Assembly: GCA_950295325.1 (NCBI GenBank)
Contig: OX485806.1
Coordinates: 41,850,001 to 41,914,000 of the forward strand
Direction: 5' to 3'
Length of the DNA stretch: 64,000 bases
Source: Polytrichum commune
Lineage: Eukaryota > Streptophyta > Polytrichopsida > Polytrichales > Polytrichaceae
Shown piece after piece: positions 12,985 through 23,441 of this stretch. The position numbers were made by a program, and so were the translations under genes. The first letter of the stretch is position 1, and each line of letters begins with the position of its first letter. Under the pieces are notes generated by a model, which did not search any database, had not been told where the DNA came from, and saw only the letters and a program-made list of their open reading frames with translations.

Positions 12985-13590
12985 AGGTTTTGAGGATTTT
13001 TTGAGTCGGTCGACCCAAACCCCTTTCCATAGTGGGGACGTACTGAGGATGACTTTGAACCGTTCTTGCCACAAGGTTTGGGTTGGTCGACCCAAACCCC
13101 TTCCCACAATGTGGACAAAATGTGGATGACTTTGAACCCATCATGCCACAAGGTTTACGTCGGTCGACCCAAACCCCTCCCCACAGTGTGGACAAAATGT
13201 GGATGACCCTAAACCCGTCCTACTACAAGGTTAGGGTCGGTCGCACCAAACCCCTTTCCACAATGTCGGCAACTTGAGTATGACCTTGAATTCATATTGC
13301 CACAAGGTTTGGGTCGGTCGACCCAATCCCCTTCCCATAGTATAGGCAAATTGAGTATGACCCTAAACCCATCATGCCACAAGATATGGGTCAGTTGACC
13401 CAAACCCCCTCCTAGAGTGTGGACAAAATGTGAATGACCATAAACCCATCATGCCACAAGGTATGAATCGGTTAACTAAAACCCATCCCCACAGTGTAAG
13501 CAAACTAAGTATGACCTTGAACCCATCATGCCACAAGGTTTGGATCGGTCGACTCAAACCCATCATCCATACTATTGCCACACTATGATG
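12985..13590. repeat. Tandem palindromic minisatellite upstream of DUF7869 copy 1
   Basis: About eight units of roughly 75 bp occur here, each with a palindrome (TTTGGGTCGG/TCGACCCAAA) followed by ccccttcccacagtgtgg and caaa(a)tg...accct(t)gaacccatcatgccacaagg. The palindrome arms are conserved while spacers vary. The array ends about 150 bp before the first codons of DUF7869 copy 1. A related array sits at the same relative place upstream of copy 2, so it is probably part of that element. Open frames inside the array are repeat artefacts. Confidence 0.88.
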
Positions 13591-13732
13591 ATGGTGTATC
13601 CATCACATGACCCAATCCTTACGAATCGCAATGACATAGAAGTTATATCGACATGTGTGAGGACATAGTGTTCCCAATGGTCATTAAGTGATGTATTTTA
13701 GGACACGAGTCCTAAAACTTGTATCCATCTTT

Positions 13733-14534
13733 GACAAGGTTCAGTGTTCATATATGTAGGTACGGTAGAAGGATTTATTGGAAGAAATAAATCCTTTGAA
13801 GAAATGGCCACTTGGCTATCTACATTTGAGGATGAGCAAGATATTGTCGGGGAGGCTACTATTAATGACAGTGTAGAAAAAAATCATTTGGGGGTTCCTC
13901 GCCTTCCGTACTGTTATGCCCCATTGTTGAATGTACGGGGCTTGCAAGAGCTTCGTGGGTGAATTTGGAAGTTTTGTTTGCTAATGACAGTGGAATTGTT
14001 GTAGCGGATGGGTATTTGTTGTAACACCCATCTACAAGATTGCATTGATGAAAACCCGTTTGGCACCAAGGAAGTTGGGGTTGTCATCTTGAAGTCACTC
14101 GTTCATTCCAAAGTGAATTCCATTCATAGGTTCTACCTCCATAGGTGGCCATTGAAATATGTCATGATTGAGGAAGTTAGTTTGCATGAACATGAGCGAC
14201 GATACATGCAAATCCAAAAGGAGCTTCAAACAAATATCTGGCCATGTAAAGGTCTATGAAAATACAAGATATTGGCACATCCTACTCCATCTACAAATGA
14301 GTGTAAACGTCAAAGGTTGTTTAATAAAGAATCCATTAGAGAAGTTGTCACAAAGGATTGTTGTGCGCATCGATGTTGCCAATTGTTGCCAAGGGATAGA
14401 ATGAAGGCCATCTGTAAAAAAAAGTGGCTTGGAGATTTCTGTCTAAGATCCACCAATAAAACTTGATGTTCACACGGCAATACATGCGACCAGGCGGGTT
14501 GCAAGGTCATCACCTTTGAAAGCATCGACGTATC
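13733..14534 (+). pseudogene. DUF7869-family gene copy 1, N-terminal fragment
   Basis: The translation in shifting frames follows the intact minus-strand copy at 59513-62640 from its GSMFMCVGKMDG region to its ITIESIDVC region. For example GFIGR...ATWLSTFEDEQDIVGEAT matches GYTGR...ATWPSASEEELDIVGEAT, and the CCAHRCCQLLPRDR block matches CCVHCCCQLFPRDK. It has several frameshifts and stops. It is broken at 14534 by insertion of repeat X, and the gene continues as a 17-bp sliver at 17675-17691 and then at 21683-23441. It is non-functional as it stands. The family role is unproven; its structure suggests a transposon protein. Confidence 0.85.
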
Positions 14535-17500
14535 TGTAGAGCTCAACTACCTCCACTTGTTCCTAGGGTTGACCGTATCGTAGTGACTGCGAGCGTCATC
14601 CAGATTGTGATGACTAAACTACCACATCTCCTTGTCGTTGGTTGTTTTCTATCTTGGTTGTGTTCCTTGTTGTGTTGATAGGTGTCTTTATTCATCTTTT
14701 AAAAGGTCATATTTGTCTTTAAATAACTAGTTTATTTTTCCTCCAAATCACTGATTAGTCTAGTAACCATCTTCTCATGTCCAAGTAGCCTTCTTCAATT
14801 ACTTAATAAACCTCTCTTAAGTAATTTCTTATAAGTATCCAAATGATTGGAAGTTTTTCAAGTCATCGAGTACCAAAATAACGCGTAATTCCTTCATCAA
14901 TTGTCAAGTATCCAAGTAACATATAACATTCTTCAAATGTCAAAGTAACCTTCTTCAAGTGACCAAGTGGCCGTCTTCAATGTATCCAAGCAACCTACTA
15001 CACGTATCCAAGTTGCGCGGGACCTTCAAGTAACAAATGACCTTTCTTCTTATAATAAGTAAATTTACTTCAAATTATCAAATATGTTGCGCACCTCTCC
15101 ATGAGGAGTGCCCGAAATATCATGGGCACAAGGGGGACCCCGGAGTGACACCCGGGAACTTGTGGTGCCATTGGTGAGAAGGCCCGGGGCGTTGGCAACA
15201 CCTCCCACCCATGAGACTAGGAGGCACGAGGGTAAGGCCATGAGCTATGCATAGCTTATGGTGTGTAGATTCTAGAATGCTCAAGAACACCTCAATCGGA
15301 GGTGTGAGCTAGGAGATATGGCAATTTGAGTGGGGCGCTGTCCCGGGACAGCGCCCTGGTACAGCAGTGGCCTGGGAGTGGCTCCCGGGACTGCCAGGGT
15401 TTGAACAGCATAACTTCCTCAATACTTTCCCGAATGAGGCAAATGAGGGGTTCATCAGCATCTATGTGAAGCGTAGCTCAAGATGGAGTGGTCGCTTGTT
15501 AGCATCAAAGACCACATGAGGAAGTTAGCATGGTCTGAAGCTGCTAGGGGCTTCTAGGCCCTACGGCTAAGGGAAAATATCTACTTGGCCCCAACTCTTG
15601 GTAGAGAGACAAAACATTTCTTGATGGTGGGGTAGGGGCCCTACCAAAAGTCCTAGAAGCTTATATGGGTGAGGTGGTGTGGCCTTACCCACCCGAGGCC
15701 CAACATCACGGCCTCCATGGACATTGGCCCAATGTGAGGGCACAGTTGCCCTCCTATGAACTATAAGGTCCAGGGTATGAGGAGCTAACCATTAGCATGG
15801 CGGAATGCGAAAGGTTAGCGCTCGTAACCTTTGCTAAAAATGAAAATTGGCAAGATTGTTAAGAGGGCTAGCAAGACTTTCTCCTCATTGCTAGGTACTA
15901 TTACTGGATCTTTTTTCCATTAAAACAAATGTAGATAACAACTTAACAATAATGAAGTTGTTATTAATTTTTTTCCATGTAAAAGAGATTTCCTCTTTAC
16001 ATGTGTAGTAATTCCTCAACTAATCTTCCACTTCCTTATTAATTCTTGAGGAGACATTCTTGAGTCAATCTTTTTCAATTTAATATTTCTTCTTAATTTT
16101 CAATCCATTTTTATAAGAACATTCTTCTCATTACAACAATACTTTGAATCGTAAGTATAAGTGATACATTCTATTTCTACCACAATGTCTTAATATATGT
16201 TAGTCTAGCTATAATCAACCTCAGTCCAATTATAGTGGAGTTGATGTATTACAGCCCTTACTTATAAATAGAATGCAATCTATTTAAAGGAAATATTTTA
16301 GTTTTATTAAAGCATCAACTCTAACATCCACAATTTATTTTTAGAGGAGAAATAATGTAATAATAATCTTGGTAGACATTCATATGTTCAACTTATTATG
16401 TTAAAGCTTATATCATAATCATGTTACTCATCATATTTGATTTCCTTAGGTAATCAATCATGCTCGTGATAATAAAGGCTCAAAACTTATAATGATAAAA
16501 AATAGTGGAATGAATTAGATATGCAAGAAATAATTTTGATTTTAGGTTAATATCTTGAAACCTCTTAGACTCATGACAATCATTAATTTAGGAAGATATA
16601 CAACTCAATTATCAACGTTCTTGTATGCAAATCATACAATCTTCATTAGATATTCTCTCTCTCTCATGTGAATGTTAAATTTTTACAAGCCATTCTTGGT
16701 ACCCCCCTTCACTCATAACTATGCATTACAACTACCCTCACCTCATATGGGTTTTACTTACACAATTACTCTTCATTATTACAATTCTCTCATCACATGT
16801 ATAACTTCATATTCATTCCTTACACAATTGCCCCTCAATTCCTATAATGTTCTCACTTCTTGGAAGTTCTATATAATTATATCATACTCAATTTCTGACA
16901 CATATATCTATCTCACCTTTTGTGAGTTTTGAATGCATGACACTCATAAATTCTCTCAAACATAATGAATTGATAAGTCTAAGCTATCAGTTATTATGTT
17001 TCTACCTTGAATAACTAAGATGAAGGGTTGAGCTTGAAGCACGTATATTCCAAAATGGTAAAGATACAAAGGACCTAGTTTTTGTGTAGCCTATGGACGT
17101 GAATAAGATAAGATATATTAACTCTAATCCTAAATCTTTATATAGTAGGAGGAAACGCCTAACATATGCCTCCTTCCTTTATCCCTATATTTTTAATTTT
17201 CCTAAGAAGACATAGATGGTTTTTTCGGAGATCCTCAAATACAACACATATAATTGTCATCATTTTTATGATTCAGAATGTGGTAGATTGTAGCCTAAAA
17301 TCTATCTATATATGGGAAGATTCCTAAGGCTAACCAAGAAATCATTTCTTGGCCCTTATTTATTTCCACCTCCGTTTACCTCACCTATGTGGCTTAGGCA
17401 TTTACTTGCCACCTTGAAGCCCACTAATCCTAAGTGGCTTGCTATGTGACTTAGTAATTTTCTAATAGTTCCACTAATATTTACTTGCCCCTTACATACC

Positions 17501-17674
17501 TATAAGTCTAAATTGGTTTATTAATCATGGCCAATTAACCTTACATAGTATCTTATTATGTTGATTGGTAACCGTTTCGTTCTACAGCTAAGGTGGTTTG
17601 ATCCCCGCTACGGCCTGTTGATGTCCGAGCTTCCATTTTCATTTCCAGTTGTTGTTCAAGATTTGTGGTGAACA
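14535..17674 (-). mobile_element. Repeat X copy 2, full-length LTR-like element (interrupted by Y)
   Basis: The left end reads TGTAGAGCTC and the right end reads GTGGTGAACA, so in its own orientation it starts TGTTCACC and ends GAGCTCTACA (TG...CA). The flanks gtatc (14530-14534) and atatg (17675-17679) agree at the middle three bases; the intact paralogue supports a single original site here, so this is probably a decayed 5-bp target duplication. Removing the Y insert leaves about 2.35 kb. There is no coding sequence, so a large solo LTR is the best reading. Confidence 0.75.
15085..15875 (+). mobile_element. LTR Y inserted in repeat X
   Basis: It starts TGTTGCGCACCTCTCC and follows the Y consensus to ggctagcaag. 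It lacks the last ~10 bases (ggttgcgaca) and an internal block, and it is flanked on both sides by repeat X. This shows that X was already in place when Y arrived. Confidence 0.82.
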
Positions 17675-17691
17675 ATATGTTGTATGGCATG
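17675..17691 (+). pseudogene. 17-bp sliver of DUF7869 copy 1 between two LTR elements
   Basis: The bases between the end of X and the start of Ty3 element A correspond to the codons for the DVCCKAW stretch of copy 2. The first five bases are the decayed duplication left by X and the last five (gcatg) are the exact duplication left by A. Two independent integrations thus struck within about a dozen bases. Confidence 0.8.
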
Positions 17692-17805
17692 TGTGAGCCC
17701 AAAGTTGAGCCCACATGTGTTTTTAACCCTTAAAAGATATTAGAATTCAGACTTTGATTTTTTATCAGTTTGTATAAAACATAAAAAGATTGGTGCATTG
17801 AATTT

Positions 17806-18776
17806 GTTCAAGGATGCTAAAGAATATGTTAGGAAGTGTGATGCTTGCCAGAGGTATGCGAGGAATGATCTCCGCATGGAGATGCCTCTTCATGTGTCCT
17901 TTACCTCTAGTTCCTTTTGAAAAATGGGGGATCGATGATGTTGGTGAGGTTCACCCCTATTCTTCCTAGGATATGGCTTACATCATAGTTGCAACCGAGT
18001 ACTTGACTAAGTGGGCGGAAGCTAAAGCTGTAAAGACGAACACGGCCGCCCATGCCGCCACATTCATGTACGAAAACATTATCTCAAGGTTTGGGTGTCC
18101 TAAGATTCTAGTTAGTGATAGAGGCACCCATTTTTTGAACGAGATGTTCCAAGACCTTACAACTAGATTTAAGATAGACCATAGGAAGACAACTCCTTAT
18201 CATCCGCAGACCAATGGTCAAACGGAGCGTGTTAACGGGACTTTGGTGAGCATCCTTCGTAAGACAGTGTTTGATTCAAAGAGGGATTGGGATGTCAAGT
18301 TAATAGTAGCATTGTGGGCTTATCGAACAACCTTCAAAGTGACAACACAAACGACTTCATTTTCCTTGGTGTATGGATTAGAGGCTACACTACCCATTGA
18401 ATTCGAAGTCGAGTCACTACGAGTTGCGGTGCAATCGCGTCTCACAGATAGTCAGTCCTTGAGGAATCTATTGACAATCTTGGAGGAACTCGACGAAAGG
18501 AGGAGAATGAGCGCTCAACATATCAAGGCCATCTAGAGGCGAAGAAAGATCACCTTCGACAAACGACACAAGAAAAAGACATTGATGCCAGGTATGATGG
18601 TGATGATTCATGATGCTAGGAAGCTTGACTTCCCGGGTAAGTCTGATGCATGTTGGTTGGGGCCTTATCTTGTTCGAGAGGTGTTTCCTAACAACTCCAT
18701 GCAATTGGAGACGTTAAACGGCGAGAGCTTCCCGACACGCACGGCCGGCAGTCGGTGCAAGGAATACAGGGCATGA
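17806..18776 (+). pseudogene. Ty3-type integrase (pol 3' part), broken
   Basis: Shown directly: the CC half of an HHCC zinc finger (VRKCDACQRYA) near 17835; a catalytic core with ATEYLTKWAEA, VSDRGTHFLNEMF and HPQTNGQTERVNG; and a C-terminal FPGKSD..WLGPYLV block. In the usual D,D-35-E triad the first aspartate is replaced by glutamate (ATE rather than ATD); the second Asp and the final Glu are present. Breaks: a frameshift between 17890 and 17925, a stop just before the ATG at 17973, and an in-frame TAG at 18534-18536. The final stop (GSRCKEYRA) ends at about 18776. The element must have been mobilised before these changes or in trans. Confidence 0.92.
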
Positions 18777-18853
18777 AGGCACTTGGCCGCGAGCAAAAAA
18801 TTCAGGATCCATCCCCTAATGGTCGCCAATTATGTGAGCCCAAAGTTGAGCCC

Positions 18854-19931
18854 TATGAGCCCAAAATGGTTGCTCATATTTATTTTATGCTTAGAATTCA
18901 CTTGAAGTTTCATTTGACATTGTTATTGAAACAACAAAAAATATTAAAAAGAGTGAGGCTTGGTGTGGAATTATATTTTAGGCCTTAGGTTTAGGCGGGA
19001 TGGTTAATTAGAGGATTAGCGGCATTAGGGGGTTGGTTGAATTAAGTGGAGAGTGTGTGTATTAAGAAAGGGGAAGGGCCTTGGAGTTTAATTGCTTGAA
19101 TTGAGGCCTTCCCGCGTTGGTTTAGGAGTTGAGGGTTTAGTGGATAGGCTTGAGTTATTTTTAGTTAGAAAGGGGTTAAGGGATGTGTGGTTTTGGGGTG
19201 CTCTTTCTCTTTCTTTCTTTCTCTCCCCCTCCCTCTCTCCCTCTGGATTCGGCAGCTAGGCCAGGTTGAGAATGCTGGTTGAAGGATTGCGACAGCTAGG
19301 CAGGCTGAGAATGCTGGTTGAAGGCTTCGGCAGCTAGGCCAGTTGAGAATGATGGTTGAAGGAGTGCAGCAGCTAGGCCAGGTTGAGAATGTTGGTTGAA
19401 GGATTCGGCAGCTAGGCCAATTGAGAATGTTGGTTGAAGGATTTTGGCAGCTAGGCCAGTTGAGAATGTTGGTTGAAGGATTGCGGCAGCTAGGCCAGGC
19501 TGGGAATGCTGGTTGAAGGATTCAGCGGCTACCTAAGGGGTTGAGACCGAAGTGATATAAGGGGGGGAGCTTATCTGGTTACACTAGATTATGTTATAGT
19601 TTAGTCAATTAGGTTATTACATAATATTAATTTAGATAATTAGTTCAATAGCAGGTTAAGGGACCAGGAGGCATTAGATGGTGGGATTAGGGGGTGAACT
19701 TTGATGTGAGTGATTGTGGGGTCGCGATAGGGGGTGTTAGGATTGTGATAATAGAGAATAACGTTTGTCAACGCTTATACTCATGTCATGAAATAAATCG
19801 GTGTGCCAAAGTTGATGGGAGATGTACTGGATTTTTACAAAGTTGGCAAGAGGGAGTTATGTGAACATGAATGTGATCCCCATGCCCTCACCCGAACTAG
19901 GACGCATAAGGGTGGGTGGTTTGGCCTCACA
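18854..19931 (+). mobile_element. Solo LTR B copy 1, nested in LTR of A, with TSD
   Basis: The 1,078-bp LTR begins TATGAGCCCAAAATGG and ends GGTTTGGCCTCACA. It is flanked by the exact 5-bp repeat agccc (18849-18853, 19932-19936). It is colinear at both ends with the solo LTR at 27330-28714. Both copies begin TA rather than the canonical TG. The middle holds a CT-rich tract (19198-19245) followed by a minisatellite. Confidence 0.92.
19245..19560. repeat. ~40-bp minisatellite inside LTR B copy 1
   Basis: About seven tandem units of the form ggcagctaggccagg ttgagaatgctggttgaaggatt. They lie directly downstream of a CT-rich tract. The related LTRs at 23442-25594 and 27330-28714 have unrelated minisatellites at the equivalent place. 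Confidence 0.9.
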
Positions 19932-21682
19932 AGCCCACATGTGTTTTTAACCCTTAAAAGATATTAGAATTCAGACTTTGATTTTTCATCAGTTAGTATA
20001 AAACATAAAAAGACTGGTGCATTGAATTTTGATTGGAATTAAGTACAGGAGAGAGAAATAGTGCTCAACTCCTAATGGGACAATAGTTAGGGTGGTAATT
20101 AATCGTTGAGGTTAGGAGGAATGGCCACTAGGCTTAAGGGGGGTAGAAGTTTAATGACCGAATAAGGTTTGGTTAGTATTTGTTGAGGGTGATGGTCACT
20201 GTGACCTAGGAATTCCCGGGACCAGGAAGCGGGAGGCAGTTGAGGGCCTCTGTCGGCTCCTGGTCTCTCTCTCTCTCTCTTTGTAACGAAACTGGTTGAA
20301 CGAGTGCGAGCGGGGGGGGGGGGGGCGAGGCTGCACGGCTGGAGGAATGTGGCATCGTAGTAGTGTGTGATTTTGGGTTGCAGCCATGGAAGCACGGCTG
20401 GCTCAGCTAGCAGGGGACTAGCAGAAACTCTGACTTGGTGGCTTGGCTGAAGGGAAGGTCGTCGCACTCACGGCCGAATGCGGCATCAGGAGAATTCTCT
20501 CCTCATTGAATTCGATGGTTACTGGGAACTGCAAGGAGGGTGAGCAGCTCCATGAATGGGAGCTGCTGTAGAGATAGCGGGGAGACAGGGAAAGAGCCGA
20601 AGGTCAGTGACCTTGGGTGTATGCACATTGATTGAGATAATGCAGGAATCACGACACTCTGGTTTGAGAGCGATTGCGCTTTGGGCAGCAACGATTCGAA
20701 TAGGCTACGAATGCGGAAGCGGCATCAGAAAAATCTGGGTAATACTGTCCGCGCACTAAAATCTCCATTGCTATCTCCAGCCATAAAAAACATATCAGAG
20801 GACGCTCCTGAGGGGCAAGGGGAAATGCAAGAGCGGAAGCCTGCAACCAGGCAAGGCAGGTGGCGCTGCCTAAGGTTGTTGAGGGCATTACTTAGGAGTC
20901 GGTGTTAACTCACATGGAAGGGGAAGCGAGGCGGAGGTGCCTCTGAGGGCATCAAAAATCAATCAGGGTGGGTTGTTGGGCTGAATTTGAGATGGAGATG
21001 TAGGGCACCGATACAGGTAACTCAGCTGCCGACGGATGACGTGAGGAGGAGACCACCCACCGGTCCGGGGAGGTTGAAAGGTGTTGTTCGGCGATTCGAA
21101 GGTTCTGTACCAGGAATCCACCCTTGAGCTAGGCTTCAGACCCACTAACCTGGCTGGGATTCCGGGACTACCAGCACACTTCACCGATCAGGAGAGGGCA
21201 CAGTAGCAAGACAGCAAGCATTACGACTAGGGGGTTAAGCGGAACAGGGAGGCATCAACCTCCTCCGTCTCAACTGAATGGGGATAGTGTGAGGAAGGGC
21301 TGTGGGTAGAGCAGGGTAGATCAGGAAGCCACTAGAATATGGTTTCACTAGTGTAGGAGTTAGGAGTGAGGGGAAATTAGTGTAAGTTGATGGGTCTAAG
21401 GCCGTGGGCCAATTGGGGTTGGAATGATGGATATTCCAAGGGGGTTGTGATATGTGGCCAAAAGGTCCTTAGGTGGGGTATTTAATTGGGCAGTTAGGGA
21501 AATCAAATACTTGTGAAAGCTAATGTATCACCCAATTACATTATCAAAGTGTATGCTTGTGAGAACCCCATTTACTGGTGTAGTATGCGGAAGAGTGAGT
21601 AGTGATGCAGTAAGATAGGACATGTAAGCCATAGGCTTCCACCTGGACTACAACGCATAAGGGTGGGAGTTTAGGGCTGACA

Positions 21683-23441
21683 GCATGATACACCATTCAT
21701 GGTGTATCAAAAGCATAATTCTATAGACAAACTGCTTATGCCAAGGATGGCCGCTGGTCCCGTCATCATAACACATGGGCTTAAAAAAAACCTAGTGAAG
21801 CAACAAGGCAGGCTATTGCCACTCTAGCAACCATCATTGTCCTACTTGCCGATGCAATGCTGCACAAAACACGCACATTCGCAACTAGTGAAAAGATTGT
21901 GGTGAAGGTTCTTTCCACATGCAAAAAATGGAATGACATATTGTGTGGACGTACATGCAATTGGCGACAAGGCCAGTTTGGAGCCAATTTTGTTGTCAAA
22001 ATTGAGTGCAATAAAAAAACAAACTTTAGCGAATACATCATAAAATAATAAAGTGACAAATTTGCCTGGTATTCCAAACGCAAGAAGTTGAAGCGCCTTC
22101 TGGTTGCACACACGATGGAGAAAAGTCCTATGTAGCACATCAATTAAACTATCTCAAGCATGTGAACATGCAAGAGGCGCACCGTAATGATTACTATGCA
22201 AATAGAGCTTTGTTCATCTTCAAGCCTTTAGAGGTCCTTACAGTCATCCATGCCAAAATGGACCATGCCAAAATTTACAAGTAAATTTGGAAACAATTGC
22301 ATCATATTACCTAAATGTAACTTTGGGTTTGTAAGGTTGTATTTGGGGATATATATGTACATGATATGGAATATTTATAGATGATTATTAAACCCTTAGG
22401 TTGGCATTGCCGGAATGATTGCACATGGACACCATGATGTCAAGTTTGCTCATTATGCTCTCAATTTGATAGGGTCATTTGCAAGGTTTTTATGTGATTT
22501 GGAGATACCGCCGTCCTATTATTCAAGATTGTTATTTGAAAACACGGGGTCAACACCTCTATATGAAGTGGTATTGGATGGAAAAAATGTATGCTTCCAT
22601 TCATTGCCAGAGCCACCTAATGAACGTGTGATTGCCATGAATTTGCCCCAAAATATGCCCCCAATTGGACAATTATACCAAAGACAATAAAAATAGATAT
22701 GTTTGTGTTTTTTCTTCTGGTAGGCCACATGCACGATGATATTGATGCATCTTTCGGTCGGTGGAGCGTGAAGTTATTAATGGATTTGGAAAATGTTCCC
22801 GTCAAAACCCATATGATCAAGGAGGTGCCCGACTTTAAGGCCCGTATATTCAAAGTGAAACTCACCGATTGATCGGGCATATGAAGGCATAACAATTCCA
22901 GTTCCACATGCGTGACGATGGTGTCCCAGCCATGTAATACAAATTGTTGTGCATCACATAAGATTAGAGCCTGCCGGAGGGTCTCCTTGTACGGCACGTT
23001 GATGCGGATGGAAGGACAATATTACTAAATAAGGAGCCTAAGCCTTGCAAACCAATACCCATGAAGAATTTAGAGGATATTGTAAAAGACATATTAGACT
23101 GCATATGATATTGGGAGAGTTTGAGGGTAGCGGATGTTGGCAGATCATGTTGGCATCGTCACAAAAGTTGGATACAATATAGTTTGTGTTGCCTTGGCAC
23201 ACCTTTACCAAGATACCCTTACTTTGAGGCATGGATTTTGGAAAACAAATTTGTATCGATGTACAAACTTTGGAGGCTAGTTTTTGGGGAAATGGAAAAG
23301 TTCGTGAGGAGTTTGATATGGACAACCATTACGTCAAGCATGTTAGTAACTGTCCCCCACCATCTTTCCGTATTGTAGTGGATTGTCATGAAGGTTATAT
23401 GTTGTTTTGCATATTAGAGATGAGACATATGCAAAGCCAAT
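21683..23441 (+). pseudogene. DUF7869-family gene copy 1, central and C-terminal fragment
   Basis: Translation resumes at TIHGVSKA (21690) and follows copy 2 through the LATIIV, VIHAKMDHAK, MIAHGHHDVKFAHYAL, LLVGHMHDDIDASFGRWS and SFRIVVDCHEGYM segments. The intron of copy 2 is recognisable (about 22280-22405, ending cccttag before gttggcattg), but the exon just before it has lost about 25 codons. Copy 1 also lacks much of the segment after FGRWS. There are many stops. It ends abruptly at 23441, where LTR C begins, and the remaining C-terminus is not found after LTR C. Confidence 0.88.

Larger units (their letters stand above)
17692..21682 (+). mobile_element. Ty3-type LTR retrotransposon A, internally deleted, with TSD
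   Basis: The whole element runs from TGTGAGCCCAAAG to GGGCTGACA. It is flanked by an exact 5-bp duplication gcatg (17687-17691, 21683-21687), and removing it restores alignment of the host DUF7869 copy 1. Order: a 5' LTR remnant of about 114 bp (17692-17805), the integrase part of pol (17806-18773) and a 3' LTR (18833-21682) that is itself interrupted by solo LTR B. The primer site, gag, protease, reverse transcriptase and RNase H are absent: one deletion joins the 5' LTR straight to integrase. No clear polypurine tract precedes the 3' LTR. Confidence 0.9.
18833..21682 (+). repeat. 3' LTR of element A (split by solo LTR B)
   Basis: It starts TGTGAGCCCAAAGTTGAGCCC, identical to the 5' remnant, and after LTR B continues with the same acatgtgtttttaaccctt. 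It has a CT-rich run at about 20262-20281 and a 16-18 bp poly-G run near 20309-20326. It ends cacctggactacaacgcataagggtggg...GGGCTGACA. The net length without B and its duplication is about 1.77 kb. Open frames such as 20099-20467 and 20649-20888 are LTR sequence. Confidence 0.88.

Noticed and set aside
12985..13590. Possible CRISPR-like array of regularly spaced repeats
   Set aside because: Repeats are palindromic minisatellite units with related spacers in a eukaryotic transposon setting; there are no cas genes and spacers are not unique.
20099..20467. 122-codon minus-strand frame with proline-rich ends
   Set aside because: It lies wholly inside the 3' LTR of element A and crosses a CT run and a poly-G run.
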